64,000 nucleotides of DNA from Planctomycetota bacterium (GTDB lineage Bacteria; Planctomycetota; UBA1135; GCA-002686595), in the NCBI GenBank assembly GCA_029259595.1, contig JAJDEW010000002.1:1-64000 (forward strand), written 5' to 3'. Below the pieces are notes generated by a model, which saw only the letters and a list, made by a program, of their open reading frames with translations, did not search any database and was not told where the DNA came from. Below are positions 19,001 to 27,917 of the stretch, piece by piece. How positions within the stretch are numbered: the first letter of the stretch is position 1; every line of letters begins with the position of its first letter. The position numbers were made by a program, and so were the translations under genes.

Positions 19001-20564
19001 TCGCGGTCAGGGTCACGAAGTACGGGCCAGGAGCCGCATAGGTGTGCTCCGGATCCTGCTCGGTCGAGGTCGCACCGTCGCCCAAGTCCCAGGCCCACGC
19101 GGTCGGTCGTCCGATCGAGCGGTCGTCGAAGGTCGCGGTCAGCCCAGCTTCTTCCTGCAGACGAAAGTCCGCCTGCGGGCTGCCGTAGCTCAAAAACAAC
19201 GCGAAGACCGCGCCCATGTCCAGGCCGCCGTCATCGTCGAAGCGTGCTCCGGCCAGGAGGTCGGGGTTGCCGTCCCCGTTCTGATCGCCCAGGAGGGCGA
19301 CCGAGGATCCCCACCAGTCGTTCTTGTCGTTCCAACCCGAGAAGCCGCCCTGCGTGTTGCTGATCTTCGTGTAGTCGAGCACCGAGCCGTCGGTGTCGAG
19401 GAACAGGATGTAGACCGCGCCCCCGTTGTAGTCGGGCTTCTGGTCCGGCGAACCGTCGTCATCGAGGATGCAGCCGACGGCGACGTCCGGATGCCCGTCG
19501 CCGTTGATGTCGCCGACACCGGCGCAGGAGAAGCCGAACTGATCCCGCTCGGACAGGGCCGAGCCGAGGACCGGACTGCGCGCGTCGATGCGACGCTCGC
19601 TCTTGACCGTCCCGTCGGGGTTCAGGAAGAGGATGTAGCAGGAGCCCGTCTGGATCCCACCGGCGGACTCCCCGATCGCTCCGACGCAGAGGTCGACCGT
19701 GCCGTCCTCGTCGAGGTCACCGATGTTCGCCACGGCCATCCCGAACGAGTTGTGATTCGAGAGCGGGCTCGCGAACCCACCCTGCGTATCGCTGATCTTC
19801 ACCAACGACTTGACGGTCGCATTCGCATTCAAGAACAGGATGTAGACCGCTCCCCGATCCAGTCCGCCGTCGTCGTCGAGCGTCGCGCAAACCGCCAGCT
19901 CGATCACCCCGTCCCCATCGAGGTCGCCGAGCGAGGCCATTCCGCGCCCCCACTCGTCCCCGATGTCGAGGGTTCCGGGAGGCAGGTTTCCGACGGTCGA
20001 GCTGATCTTGTCGAGGCCCTTCAGGCTCCCGTCCGTGTTCAAGTAGAGGAAGTAGATCGCCCCCTTGTTCGCGCCCCCGTCGTCGTCGCTGCGCGAGCCG
20101 ACGACGAGGTCCATGACGCCGTCCCCGTCGAAGTCCCCCAGCGGTGCGACCGCTGCTCCGAATTCGTCTCCGAGACCCAGAGCGGCCGCCAGGAGCGGCT
20201 CGGTCGCCGCACTGAGCTTCTTGCCGGCCTTGATCGTGCCGTCTCCCCGCAGGAAGAGGATCCAGATGCCCCCGACCTTGCTCAGGAAGTCCGTCGTTCC
20301 GCCGTCACGGATGTTGTGCGTTCCGACCGCGATGTCCCCGAATCCGTCCCCGTCGAGATCACCGAGCGAAGCGACGGCACGCCCGAACTGATCCGAGACC
20401 TGGAGATGCGGTTGCGGAGGTCCTCCGCTCGTTCGACTCAGCTTGGTCTGGAAGAGCACCGTACCGGGCTCGACGACCTGCGCTGAGGCGGTGGACGAGG
20501 CGGCAGCAGACAGAACCAGGGCCAGGGACAGGGCTCGAATGGCAAGATTAGGGCGAAGCAGCAC
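16005..20564 (-). CDS. Giant secreted FG-GAP/PKD protein 2 (9 PKD domains)
   Basis: About 1519 residues from GTG 20564. I chose this start because it follows GAGAGGAG and opens a signal peptide (LAIRALSLALVLSAAASSTASA); the frame continues open to TTG 20654. Six FG-GAP repeats (about 40-455) are followed by nine PKD domains (about 465-1200), a jelly-roll-like domain (DPSFE start, about 1203-1385) and a YGCGINP C-terminal domain (about 1388-1519, with FPCG and YAQAILFD). It is a paralogue of its two neighbours with the same domain order but a different PKD number. PKD units 7 and 8 are almost identical at DNA level (17282-17462 versus 17531-17711). Function is inferred: surface-exposed structural or adhesive protein. 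Confidence 0.86.
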   Translation of the reverse strand: MLLRPNLAIRALSLALVLSAAASSTASAQVVEPGTVLFQTKLSRTSGGPPQPHLQVSDQFGRAVASLGDLDGDGFGDIAVGTHNIRDGGTTDFLSKVGGIWILFLRGDGTIKAGKKLSAATEPLLAAALGLGDEFGAAVAPLGDFDGDGVMDLVVGSRSDDDGGANKGAIYFLYLNTDGSLKGLDKISSTVGNLPPGTLDIGDEWGRGMASLGDLDGDGVIELAVCATLDDDGGLDRGAVYILFLNANATVKSLVKISDTQGGFASPLSNHNSFGMAVANIGDLDEDGTVDLCVGAIGESAGGIQTGSCYILFLNPDGTVKSERRIDARSPVLGSALSERDQFGFSCAGVGDINGDGHPDVAVGCILDDDGSPDQKPDYNGGAVYILFLDTDGSVLDYTKISNTQGGFSGWNDKNDWWGSSVALLGDQNGDGNPDLLAGARFDDDGGLDMGAVFALFLSYGSPQADFRLQEEAGLTATFDDRSIGRPTAWAWDLGDGATSTEQDPEHTYAAPGPYFVTLTATNANGVGTKSAWVNIGDFPPLTDFTADVTSGYAPLTVSFQNLTLGEVTNRAWVFGDGRLSSLDSPVHVYEAPGSYTVRLTCQGPHGSDVVELLDYITVMEPPPVAAFASDRDRGVPPLDVQFTDLSTGTITSWLWDFGDGSTSTEAAPLHTYLSDGMYTVGLTVTGPSGIDMATRVDAVEVDQNIVIADFSAAPTAGFAPLLVNFDDVSTPNVTSWFWDFGDGGTSLLANPGYTYTSSGTFSVTLTTTSPGDEDSITITDLIVVEDAPPVADFSAAPSAGQRPLSVAFTDGSANAVTSWIWDFGDGVASMARNPNHTYELAGTYSVGLTVTGPGGTDVRTQTDLITVNELPPVAAFGATPTTGQAPLTVTFTDASQNPVTTWLWDFGDGSSSTEQNPEHVYLSGGIFTVTLTVDGPGGSDATTSIDLLSIDEAAPVASFTGLPTSGALPLDVAFTDTSSNPVTSWSWDFGDGGSSSAQHPQHTYTTAGTYTVSLTATGPGGVDTAQQADLVTVDEAAPVASFTGLPTSGVLPLDVAFTDTSTNPVTSWSWDFGDGGSSSAQHPQHTYTTAGTYTVALTAVGPGGSDTSSLVDFVVVEDATPPVAAFELDPHSGTAPLAVAFSDLSSGNVTSWSWDFGDGSGSNGEQPVHAYTEVGLYSVSLTVQGPGGVDMALLPDAVDVALFRGLRDPSFEESLGDEVSAAWTVLPGSSVLARSTDGLAGPPDGSYWCQLSTDGTNAATPPSNPGGFGAAPIGGSGISQEFFLPSGRPILSTSVRFPGNDTQRPDWFSLDVTDGVSVFNLFYTDSSLPPLLDGVLVGGDLGQLFPEAGPDTIFAITAQVGNADDGAGVSFADVDDFRFRERDFRSYGCGINPPGSLFVEGSVEIGEAIDFLGRGSAIGWLTVTVTPHPSFPCGAVLPQGGLFEGPGELLLIPNQKVAFLRGLPLPDDEVRFQLGVPTDPVLVGVDFYAQAILFDTTAPLLSFGLTEAWTWTARAPGD
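17282..17711 (-). repeat. Near-identical tandem duplication of a PKD unit
   Basis: The segments 17282-17462 and 17531-17711 differ at only about five of 181 positions and are offset by 249 bp (83 codons), exactly one PKD unit. Other PKD units in the same gene are far more diverged, so this is a recent duplication or gene conversion that keeps the frame. Confidence 0.85.
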
Positions 20565-20731
20565 GGACTCCTCTCTCGAGATGCGGGGCGTCGGGATGCG
20601 GACAGGAGACTCGTCGGCCATCGGGACGGCACGACCGAACCGCGGCACCGTCAATCGTCACGAAAGACGCTCAGGATGCGCGAAATGGCTTCCGCCCGGA
20701 CCAACGAGGACGAACAGGCGTCAACCTCGCA

Positions 20732-20737
20732 ACCCTA
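20732..20737 (-). promoter_or_regulatory. Possible -10 box (TAGGGT) upstream of giant protein 2
   Basis: The minus-strand sequence GATAGGGTTG occurs about 170 bp upstream of the chosen start, in the 207-bp gap between proteins 3 and 2. The same GATAGGGT string precedes protein 3. No clear -35 is visible. Confidence 0.25.
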
Positions 20738-20771
20738 TCCCACGGCGCGTGACGAGGCGGACGGAGCTTCG

Positions 20772-23700
20772 TCAGGAACCGACAAACAGTTCGATCGCGT
20801 CCGTGAACCCGAACTTCACGCCGAAGGCCGCAGAGGGATCGAAAAGAATCCCCTGGGCGTAGATCGTGACGCCGACGAGCGAAGCGTCGTTCGGGATCCC
20901 GAAGCTCATCACCGACGGCGTTCCGGGACCCACCCAGAGCGGCCCGATCCGGATGTCCGAAACGCGCTTCGCCAGGTTGATCAGGAGCTCGCCCGGGCCA
21001 TTCATTCCGAAGCCCGGAAGAAGTGTCCCGCACGGGAAATTGGGGTCGGGTCCCAACGAAAAGATCAGGGCCGGGATCGAGGGCGCGGCCTGCGTCCCTA
21101 GCGGGTTGTCGAGGCCGACCTGAATCGTCTCGCCCAGCGAGGGCAGTCCACTGACGTGCACCAGGCTTCCGACCGGGTTCGTTCCACAACCGTAGACCGC
21201 AGCGCGGCTGGATTCCTGGAAGCGGAAATTGTCGACGTAGCCCCGCGACGGCAGCGCCGCATCTCCGCCGTTACCGACCTGAATCGAGACCGTCAGGTTC
21301 GTCGTCTCGTCCGCCAGCGGGAACAGCTCCGAGAGGTCCGTGCTGATCGTCTCGACCTTCGTCATCTCGAGACCGCAATGGTTCGACGTGAAGAGGGTCG
21401 GCGAGAACGTATCGCGATAGTAGAGGTTGTAGGTCTCGACGCCGTCGCTGATGTCCACGCTCATCCAGTCGTTCGCGAAGACCTGATCCGGCGGACCGTT
21501 CCGCAGGAAGGCCGCGTCGAAGCGGATGACCGGCGACTCGGGCGGGAACTGGAAGGCCTGGGCGACGCCAGCGCCCCCCACGGGCGCGCTTCCGAGTCCT
21601 CCGGGGTTCGAGGGCGGAGTCGCGCCGTTCGTGCCGTTGGCGAGCACTTCGAGCCACTGGCCGCCGGCGGACGGCATGCCGTTGTCCTCGACCACGAAGT
21701 CGGGCAGGATCACGTTCGTTCCCGACAGGATCTGCCAGGGAGGCGCAGGGGGTCCGGCGGGAGTCTGCGCTTCGAAGCTCGGGTCCTGGAGTCCCAGCGG
21801 GACGTCGACCTCGACGAGGTCGAAGAGCGCCTCGACGTCCAGGCCGCCCGGACCGGTGACCGTCAGGACCGCGGTGTAGGTGCCCGGCGTCGTGTAGGTG
21901 TAGAGCGGGTTCTGCTGAGTCGAGCTGCCACCATCGCCGAAGCTCCACGACCAGGTCGTCACGACGCCCGTCGAGGCGTCGGTGAAGGCCACCGCAAGCG
22001 GCGCACGCCCGGCCGTGGGCAGCGCGTCGAAGGCCGCGACCGGCGGCTCCGGCGTCACGGTCACGAGGTCGTTCTGCACGGCCAGATCCGAGCCCGCCGG
22101 CCCGCTGGCCATGAGGCTCACGGTGTAGGTTCCGTCCAAGAGGTAGGTGTGGGACGGATGCTGCTCGCTCGAGCTCGCGCCGTCTCCGAAGTTCCAGCTC
22201 CAGGCGGTCACGTCGCCGGTCGAGAGGTCGCTGAAGCCCACGGTGAGCGGGGCCGCGCCGGACGTCGTGGCGGCGGAGAAGGCCGCGCTCGGGGCCGCTT
22301 CCTCGACGGTCACGTAGGCGCTCGCGATGTGCATCGACGAGCCCAGCGGACCGGTCACGGTGAGCGTCACGCCGAACTCTCCCGGCGTTGCATAGGCGTG
22401 GGACGGCTCGGCCGCGCTCGAGCTCGCGCCGTCGCCGAAGTCCCAACTCCAGGCCGTGATCGTCCCGGTCGAGAGATCGGAGAAGGTGACGTTCAGGGGA
22501 GCGAAGCCGGTCAGCGGAGAGCCCCCAAAGGCGGCCGTGGGCGCGCCAGGATCGACCGTGACGAGGTCCGTCTGGGTCAGGGAGTCGAAGCCGCTCGGTC
22601 CCGTCACCGCCAAGGTCACGCTGTAGGTGCCCGGCGTGGTGTAGACGTGGCTCGGCGAGCCCTCGCTGGAGACGGCTCCGTCACCGAAGTCCCAACTCCA
22701 GGCGCTGAGGTCGCCGCTCGAGAGATCACTGAAGACGACCGTGAGCGGATCGCTGCCCGACACCGGCGCGGCCGAGAAGCTCGCGACCGGCGTGGCGTCT
22801 TCGATCTCGATCCAGGCCAAAGCGGTGACGGTGTCCACCCCGCTCGGCCCCGAAACGGTCAGCGAGACGTCGAAGCTACCGACCGTCGCATACGTATGGG
22901 AGGGCGCCGCCGCCGAGGAGACGCCACCGTCTCCGAAGGTCCAGCTCCAGCTCGTCACGTCGCCGCTCGAGAGGTCGCTGAAGGAAACGAGCGCCCCCGG
23001 GAAGCCCTCGCGAAGATCCGAATCGAAGGCCGCGAGGGGAACCGGATCGTTCGCCGCGATCCAGTCGGTTTGGACGAAGGTGTCGTTGCCGAGCGGCCCC
23101 GTCACCATCAGGGAAACCGTGAACGTGCCGGGCGTCGTGTACGTGTGGGACGGGTGCTGGAAGCTCGAACTCGCACCATCACCGAAGTCCCAGCTCCACG
23201 CGGTGATCGTTCCGGTCGAAGCATCGCTGAACTGCACCGCGAGCGGAGCGAAGCCCGCGTTCAGATCCACGCTCGCGAGCGCGACCGGCGGCGCCTCGTC
23301 GACCTGCATGAAGTCGATCGACGTCACGGTGTCGTCGCCGGTCGGCCCGAAGGCCGTGAGCGCGACGGTGAATGTCCCGGGCGTCGTATAGGTGTGCGTC
23401 GGATTCGCCAGCGTCGAAGTCACGCCGTCGCCGAAGTCCCAACTCCAGGCCGTCACGACACCGGTCGTCTCGTCCGTGAAGCTCACGGGAAGCGGAGCGG
23501 TACCGGCGGTCAGGTCCGCTGCGAAGGCCGCCGTCGGCGGCTCCTCACCGACCGTGAGCCCGTCCACCAGAACGAAGGAATCGAAGCCGCCCGGACCGGT
23601 GACGGTCAGGCTCGGCGAGTAGGTTCCGGCCACCGTGAAGACGTGGGTCGGCTCGGCTTCCGTGGAGGTGCCGCCGTCCCCGAAGTCCCAGCTCCAGGCC

Positions 23701-25910
23701 GTGATCGAACCGGTCGAAGCGTCGGTGAAATCGACCGTCACGGGGGCGAGCCCCTTGTCCGCCGCGATGCTGAATTCGGCCACCGGCGGCGACACGAAGG
23801 TCAGCACGTAGTTGTCGCGGGTGAACTGCCCCACGCCGCCCGGCCCCGTTGCGGTCAACGTGATCGAGTAGGCGCCGGCCGCCACGAAGGTGTGGCTCGG
23901 ATGCTGCTCTGTCGAGGACGAGCCGTCGCCAAAGTCCCAGTTCCACGAGCTGACGTCACCCGTGGACAGGTCGGTGAAGTCGACCACCAGGGGCTCGTAG
24001 CCGTTCGTGTTCAGACCACAGAAATCGACCGACGGAGCGGGGATCGCGACGGCGATGTAGTCCGTCTGGGCGAAGACGTCGAGGCCGCCCGGTCCGGAAA
24101 CCGCGAGCTGGACCGAGTAGGTTCCGGGCTGCGTGTACAGGTGTTGCGGTTCCGCGAGGGTCGACACGGTCCCGTCCCCGAAGTCCCACGACCAGGCCGA
24201 GATCGGTCCGGTGGAGAGGTCCGTGAAGGCGACCTCGAGGGGCGCCACTCCGCCCGTGGGCGACGCGGTGAACTCCGACTTGGGAGCCGGGTGAGCGATC
24301 GAGAAGGCTCTCGAAGCCGTCGCCTGCCCACCGACGCCCCCCACCGTGAGGGTCACCACGTAGCTGCCCCCACTCGCGTAGGGATGGGTGGGCTCGGCCA
24401 GCGTCGAGACCGCGCCGTCACCGAAGTCCCAGGTCCACGAGGTCACGCCTCCCCAGGAAAGGTCGTCGAAGGCCACCTCGAGGGGCGCGGGCCCGGCGGG
24501 AATCGTCGGACGGAAGTCCGGCACCGGCGGCGTCACCGGCAGGCCGTCGAGGAAGAGCACGTAGATCGCCCCGCGGTTGCCGCCCCCGTCGTCGTCGAAG
24601 CGCGAGCCGACGACCAGGTCGGCGATGCCGTCGCCATTCAGATCCCCAAGCCCACCGACGGCCGAACCGAACCAGTCGTGGTCGTCGAGATCGCCGCCGA
24701 AGTTGCCGTTGGCTTCGTTGATCTTGGTCTCGTCGAGGACCGTACCGTCGGGCCGCAAGAACAAGATGTAGACCGCGCCGTGGTCGTTGCCGACCTCGTC
24801 GTCCAGGATCGAGCCGACCGCGAGGTCGATGACGCCGTCGCCGTTCAAGTCGCCCAGGTTCGCGAGGCTCGTCCCGAACTCGTCGGTGTTGAGCAGGTTG
24901 CCCCCGAAGCCGCCCTGGGTCTCGCTGATCTTCTGATGGGCCTTGACCGTCCCGTTGGAGTTCAGGAAGAGGATGTAGAACGCACCGTGCCGGTAGCCAC
25001 CGTCACCGTCCTTCGGGACGCCCGTCGCGATGTCGACCACGCCGTCGCCGTCGAGGTCACCCAGGTTCGCGAAGCTGAAGCCGAAGGAATCCCAATCGTC
25101 GAGCGGCTGGTTGAAGCCCCCCTGGAGCTCGTTGATCTTGACGTGGGACTTGACCGTCGCATCGGCGTTGAGGAACAGCACGTAGAAGGCGCCGTGCTGG
25201 AAGCCGCCATCGTCGTCCAACGGAGCGCCGACCGCGATGTCGCGGATTCCGTCGCCGTCGAGGTCACCGAGGGAGATGATCGCGCGACCGAACTGGTCGG
25301 CGTCGGAGAGTCCGGCCGTGAAGTTGCCTTCGGTATCGCTGATCTTCTGGTGGGACTTGACCGTTCCGTTCGCGTTCAACCGCAGGATCCAGACCGCGCC
25401 CCGACGGTAGCCGCCATCGCTGTCCTTGGCGGCTCCGACGGCGATGTCCGGAATGCCGTCCCCGTCGATGTCCCCGAGCGCGGCCACGGCGCGCCCGAAC
25501 TGGTCGTTGTGGTCCAGGACTCCTGTGAAGTTGCCCTTGGTGGCGCTGATCTTCTGGTGGTCGTAGATCGTCCCGTTCGCGTTCATGAACAGGATCCAAA
25601 CCGCGCCGACCTCGCTATCGATTCCGAGCGTGCCGCCGTCGTCGTCGCTCTGGGCGCCCACGGCGAGCTCGGAGATCCCGTCGCCGTTGAGGTCTCCGAT
25701 GGCCCGGGCCGAGCGGCCGAACTGGTCCCCGTTGCGCAGCGCGAGGGGAATCCCCGCCGCCGTGTTGCTGATCTTCGTGAACGAGAGCACCTGCCCGGGC
25801 ACCGGGGCCTGGGGTCCGGACGCCGCAAGGTGCCCGGCCGGGAGCGCACCGAGGGCCAACGCCCACGCTCCGAACAAGGAGAAGGGCCGCGAGGATGAGA
25901 TTCCGTTCAC
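20772..25910 (-). CDS. Giant secreted FG-GAP/PKD protein 3 (11 PKD domains)
   Basis: About 1712 residues from GTG 25910. The frame continues open to TTG 26051, but the signal-peptide-like FSLFGAWALALGALPAGHLAA starts soon after the GTG. Six FG-GAP repeats (for example DQFGRAVAALGDIDGDG, about residues 40-450) are followed by eleven PKD domains (about 460-1370), a jelly-roll-like domain (DPSFEAQ start, to about 1570) and a YGCGTNP C-terminal domain (about 1572-1712, with FPCG and YAQGILFD). It is the first gene of the three-paralogue array in transcription order. As for the others, a role in adhesion or a surface layer is inferred from domain content only. Confidence 0.86.
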   Translation of the reverse strand: MNGISSSRPFSLFGAWALALGALPAGHLAASGPQAPVPGQVLSFTKISNTAAGIPLALRNGDQFGRSARAIGDLNGDGISELAVGAQSDDDGGTLGIDSEVGAVWILFMNANGTIYDHQKISATKGNFTGVLDHNDQFGRAVAALGDIDGDGIPDIAVGAAKDSDGGYRRGAVWILRLNANGTVKSHQKISDTEGNFTAGLSDADQFGRAIISLGDLDGDGIRDIAVGAPLDDDGGFQHGAFYVLFLNADATVKSHVKINELQGGFNQPLDDWDSFGFSFANLGDLDGDGVVDIATGVPKDGDGGYRHGAFYILFLNSNGTVKAHQKISETQGGFGGNLLNTDEFGTSLANLGDLNGDGVIDLAVGSILDDEVGNDHGAVYILFLRPDGTVLDETKINEANGNFGGDLDDHDWFGSAVGGLGDLNGDGIADLVVGSRFDDDGGGNRGAIYVLFLDGLPVTPPVPDFRPTIPAGPAPLEVAFDDLSWGGVTSWTWDFGDGAVSTLAEPTHPYASGGSYVVTLTVGGVGGQATASRAFSIAHPAPKSEFTASPTGGVAPLEVAFTDLSTGPISAWSWDFGDGTVSTLAEPQHLYTQPGTYSVQLAVSGPGGLDVFAQTDYIAVAIPAPSVDFCGLNTNGYEPLVVDFTDLSTGDVSSWNWDFGDGSSSTEQHPSHTFVAAGAYSITLTATGPGGVGQFTRDNYVLTFVSPPVAEFSIAADKGLAPVTVDFTDASTGSITAWSWDFGDGGTSTEAEPTHVFTVAGTYSPSLTVTGPGGFDSFVLVDGLTVGEEPPTAAFAADLTAGTAPLPVSFTDETTGVVTAWSWDFGDGVTSTLANPTHTYTTPGTFTVALTAFGPTGDDTVTSIDFMQVDEAPPVALASVDLNAGFAPLAVQFSDASTGTITAWSWDFGDGASSSFQHPSHTYTTPGTFTVSLMVTGPLGNDTFVQTDWIAANDPVPLAAFDSDLREGFPGALVSFSDLSSGDVTSWSWTFGDGGVSSAAAPSHTYATVGSFDVSLTVSGPSGVDTVTALAWIEIEDATPVASFSAAPVSGSDPLTVVFSDLSSGDLSAWSWDFGDGAVSSEGSPSHVYTTPGTYSVTLAVTGPSGFDSLTQTDLVTVDPGAPTAAFGGSPLTGFAPLNVTFSDLSTGTITAWSWDFGDGASSSAAEPSHAYATPGEFGVTLTVTGPLGSSMHIASAYVTVEEAAPSAAFSAATTSGAAPLTVGFSDLSTGDVTAWSWNFGDGASSSEQHPSHTYLLDGTYTVSLMASGPAGSDLAVQNDLVTVTPEPPVAAFDALPTAGRAPLAVAFTDASTGVVTTWSWSFGDGGSSTQQNPLYTYTTPGTYTAVLTVTGPGGLDVEALFDLVEVDVPLGLQDPSFEAQTPAGPPAPPWQILSGTNVILPDFVVEDNGMPSAGGQWLEVLANGTNGATPPSNPGGLGSAPVGGAGVAQAFQFPPESPVIRFDAAFLRNGPPDQVFANDWMSVDISDGVETYNLYYRDTFSPTLFTSNHCGLEMTKVETISTDLSELFPLADETTNLTVSIQVGNGGDAALPSRGYVDNFRFQESSRAAVYGCGTNPVGSLVHVSGLPSLGETIQVGLDNPLGTQAAPSIPALIFSLGPDPNFPCGTLLPGFGMNGPGELLINLAKRVSDIRIGPLWVGPGTPSVMSFGIPNDASLVGVTIYAQGILFDPSAAFGVKFGFTDAIELFVGS

Positions 25911-26210
25911 AGGGGGTTCGAGCAGGGTTGAGGAGTCGAGAAGCCTCGCCGACGAGCTGCGATCAGTCTCTTCGAAGAAGGACGAGCGGGGGTCGATCCG
26001 GGTTCCGCACGGTCTATTTTCAGGCAGATCCGCGGCAGACCCTATCGCCAAGCACGAACCGGAGAATCAAACCCGTTCCGAGCTAGCCACAGGGCTCCAA
26101 GAAAACGCTACCTCAGCACGCGGAGGCGCGCAGTGGAATCGTTTTCCGGTCCGAGGACACGGGCGCCCGAGCGCCTACGGGGTTCGCGGGAAGGTGCGGC
26201 TTGCGACCCA
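25911..26210. other. Intergenic stretch upstream of giant protein 3
   Basis: No gene is supported. A minus-strand TAGGGT box at 26044-26039 (within GATAGGGT) may be the -10 of the giant-protein array. The right part is the 3' side of the FG-GAP/thioredoxin/TPR gene. No T-run terminator is seen. Confidence 0.5.
26039..26044 (-). promoter_or_regulatory. Possible -10 box (TAGGGT) for the giant-protein array
   Basis: Minus strand GATAGGGT lies about 130 bp upstream of GTG 25910. A TTGATT sequence is 20 bp further upstream, which is long for a -35 spacing. The identical octamer occurs upstream of giant protein 2, supporting shared control of the paralogues. Confidence 0.25.
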
Positions 26211-27893
26211 TCATTCCGAATCCTTGGCCGAGGCGAGCTCGACCGCGCGGTCCAACGCGATCGCCAAGGTTTCGTCGACCGCCCGGAGGCGAACCACGAT
26301 CGCGCGAGCTTGCTCCAGCTCGCCCTGCGAAAGGTGCACGTGACCCAGCCAGGACAGGGGACGTGGATCGTCGGGGTCGAGCTCGCTCGCCCGCGTCAAG
26401 CTCCGGACCGCGTCCTGTGTTCGCCCACCGCGGAGGTAGGCCAAACCCAGCTCGGCCTGGGCCGCGGCCGAGCCGGGAGCGAGCTCGACGGCGAATTCGA
26501 ACTGCTCGAGAGCCCCGTCCAGGTCGCCCCGCGCCAGGCTCGCACGGGCGAAACCGAGCACGACCTCGAAGGAGTCGCGCTGCACCACCTGGAGCGTGGA
26601 CAGCCGCAGTTCGCGCGCCGTGCGTGCGAACCCCCGCGCCGCGAAGCGTTTGGCCAGCGCCTCGACATCCGTCTGGGGAGGTGGCGTCGACCAGCGACCG
26701 GGGAGCGCGGCGGCCGCGTTGCGGCGCGCGGCGGGCGCGAGGTCCAGGAGACGCGTCGCGGCCACGACGTCCGCCACCCGGACCCGACCGCGCGAGAAGG
26801 CCACCAGCCGTCCTTCGGCGTCGACGAGAAAGCCGGCCGGAACGGGCAGGCGCTCTTCGGTGCCGAGCAACACCCGCTGCAGGAGGTCCAGCACGTCGAT
26901 GGCCTCGGGGGTCGCGAAACCGCGCGAATGGGGCCACTCGAGGCGCTCGAGGATGGCCCGGGCTCGGGCGCGCTCGTCCTCTGCGTCCGTCCCCAACGCG
27001 AGGACCGCGAGTCCGGCCTGCTCGAGCTCGGCGCGCGCGCCGGCGAACTCGGTCAGCTCGGCCACGCAAGGCGCGCACCAGCTGGCCCACAGCTGGATCC
27101 AAAGCGGCTTGTTCGGCAAGCGCCGACCGCCTTCGGGGAGCAGCGTGTACAGCTCGGCGGATCTGCCGTCATCGGTCTCGAGCTCGATGCCTGGCATGGG
27201 AACCGGCGCGACGAGCGGGATCGGTCGCCGGACGGTGACCTCGGGCGCGGGCTGTTCCGCCTCGGCGGTCGACACGGCGGGCGCGCGGAGCGCGACCGGG
27301 TCGGGCTCGGCCCGTCCGGAGCCCTGGACGACGATGTAGCGACCGGCCGCGTCGAGCCCGGCGATCTCCTCGGTCGCTCCGTTCGGCCAGCGCACGCTCA
27401 GGCCGACCGGCCGGGCCGAGCCGAGCCCGAAGTGCAAGGCTGACGACGACTGCGCGAGATAGCCCTCCCCGGCCCGGACACCGACCACGGCTTCGCGCTG
27501 CTCGTCGTCTTCGCGCAAGCGCAGGACGGCCCGTGCACCGATCGCATCGAGGTTCCCACCACGGCCCACGAGGCGGACGATGACGGCATCGTCAGCCGTC
27601 GGATTCGCGTTCTCGAGGTAGCGCAACCGCGGCCCGTTGCGGTTGGTCACGAACAGGTCCAAGTCGCCGTCCCCGTCCAGATCGGTGCGGACGAGCGCGC
27701 GCCCGTCGTCCGCGAAATCGAAACCCGAGAGGGCCGAGACGTCGGCGAAGCGTCCGTTGCCCAGGTTGAGCAGCGCGACGTTCTGCTCGTGCCCGCTCCA
27801 GGACTGGCCTTGCCGAAGGAGCGTGTTCAAGGAGCGCCAGCCGTCGAGATAGGACTCCTTCGGATCGCCAGCGTTCGTCGGGGTGTGCGACAC
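26211..27893 (-). CDS. 3' half of a split FG-GAP/ASPIC-UnbV protein with thioredoxin and TPR domains
   Basis: 560 residues counted from a GTG, but the same frame continues upstream without frameshift through SFFWRQV to a TGA at 27917-27915 and then into the gene at 27915-29750. The two were evidently one protein of about 1180 residues. This half has GHEQNVALLNLGNGRFADVS and TDLDGDGDLDLFVTNRNGPR, then an ASPIC/UnbV domain (AIGARAVLRL...VGVRAGEGYLAQSS...VRWPNG). A TlpA/thioredoxin-like domain with WCAPC (about residue 258) follows, and a C-terminal TPR array of about 150 residues. It has no signal peptide of its own, so as an independent protein it would lack an export signal. Either this is a decaying gene or the stop is bypassed. 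Confidence 0.75.
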   Translation of the reverse strand: MSHTPTNAGDPKESYLDGWRSLNTLLRQGQSWSGHEQNVALLNLGNGRFADVSALSGFDFADDGRALVRTDLDGDGDLDLFVTNRNGPRLRYLENANPTADDAVIVRLVGRGGNLDAIGARAVLRLREDDEQREAVVGVRAGEGYLAQSSSALHFGLGSARPVGLSVRWPNGATEEIAGLDAAGRYIVVQGSGRAEPDPVALRAPAVSTAEAEQPAPEVTVRRPIPLVAPVPMPGIELETDDGRSAELYTLLPEGGRRLPNKPLWIQLWASWCAPCVAELTEFAGARAELEQAGLAVLALGTDAEDERARARAILERLEWPHSRGFATPEAIDVLDLLQRVLLGTEERLPVPAGFLVDAEGRLVAFSRGRVRVADVVAATRLLDLAPAARRNAAAALPGRWSTPPPQTDVEALAKRFAARGFARTARELRLSTLQVVQRDSFEVVLGFARASLARGDLDGALEQFEFAVELAPGSAAAQAELGLAYLRGGRTQDAVRSLTRASELDPDDPRPLSWLGHVHLSQGELEQARAIVVRLRAVDETLAIALDRAVELASAKDSE

Positions 27894-27914
27894 GACCTGC
27901 CGCCAAAAGAAGCT

Positions 27915-27917
27915 TCA
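27915..27917 (-). other. In-frame TGA splitting one reading frame
   Basis: The codons read GVDL-stop-SFFWRQVV and then SHTPTNAG. Homologous family members continue through this region with a DL-x-SFFWRQV-like segment. One base change from TCA or another serine-type codon would explain it. The position is not next to a redox cysteine, and no selenocysteine-insertion hairpin is apparent. Confidence 0.7.

Noticed and set aside
15954..20486. Very long open frame (1510 codons) on the plus strand opposite giant protein 2, with similar ones at 21156-25898 and 11750-14281
   Set aside because: They mirror the PKD/FG-GAP coding frame in G/C-rich DNA, have arginine-rich composition without domains or signal peptides, and lie wholly antisense to well-supported genes.
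27915..27917. Selenocysteine at the in-frame TGA
   Set aside because: The position lies in a strand/loop segment rather than a redox site, and no SECIS-like hairpin is evident next to it.
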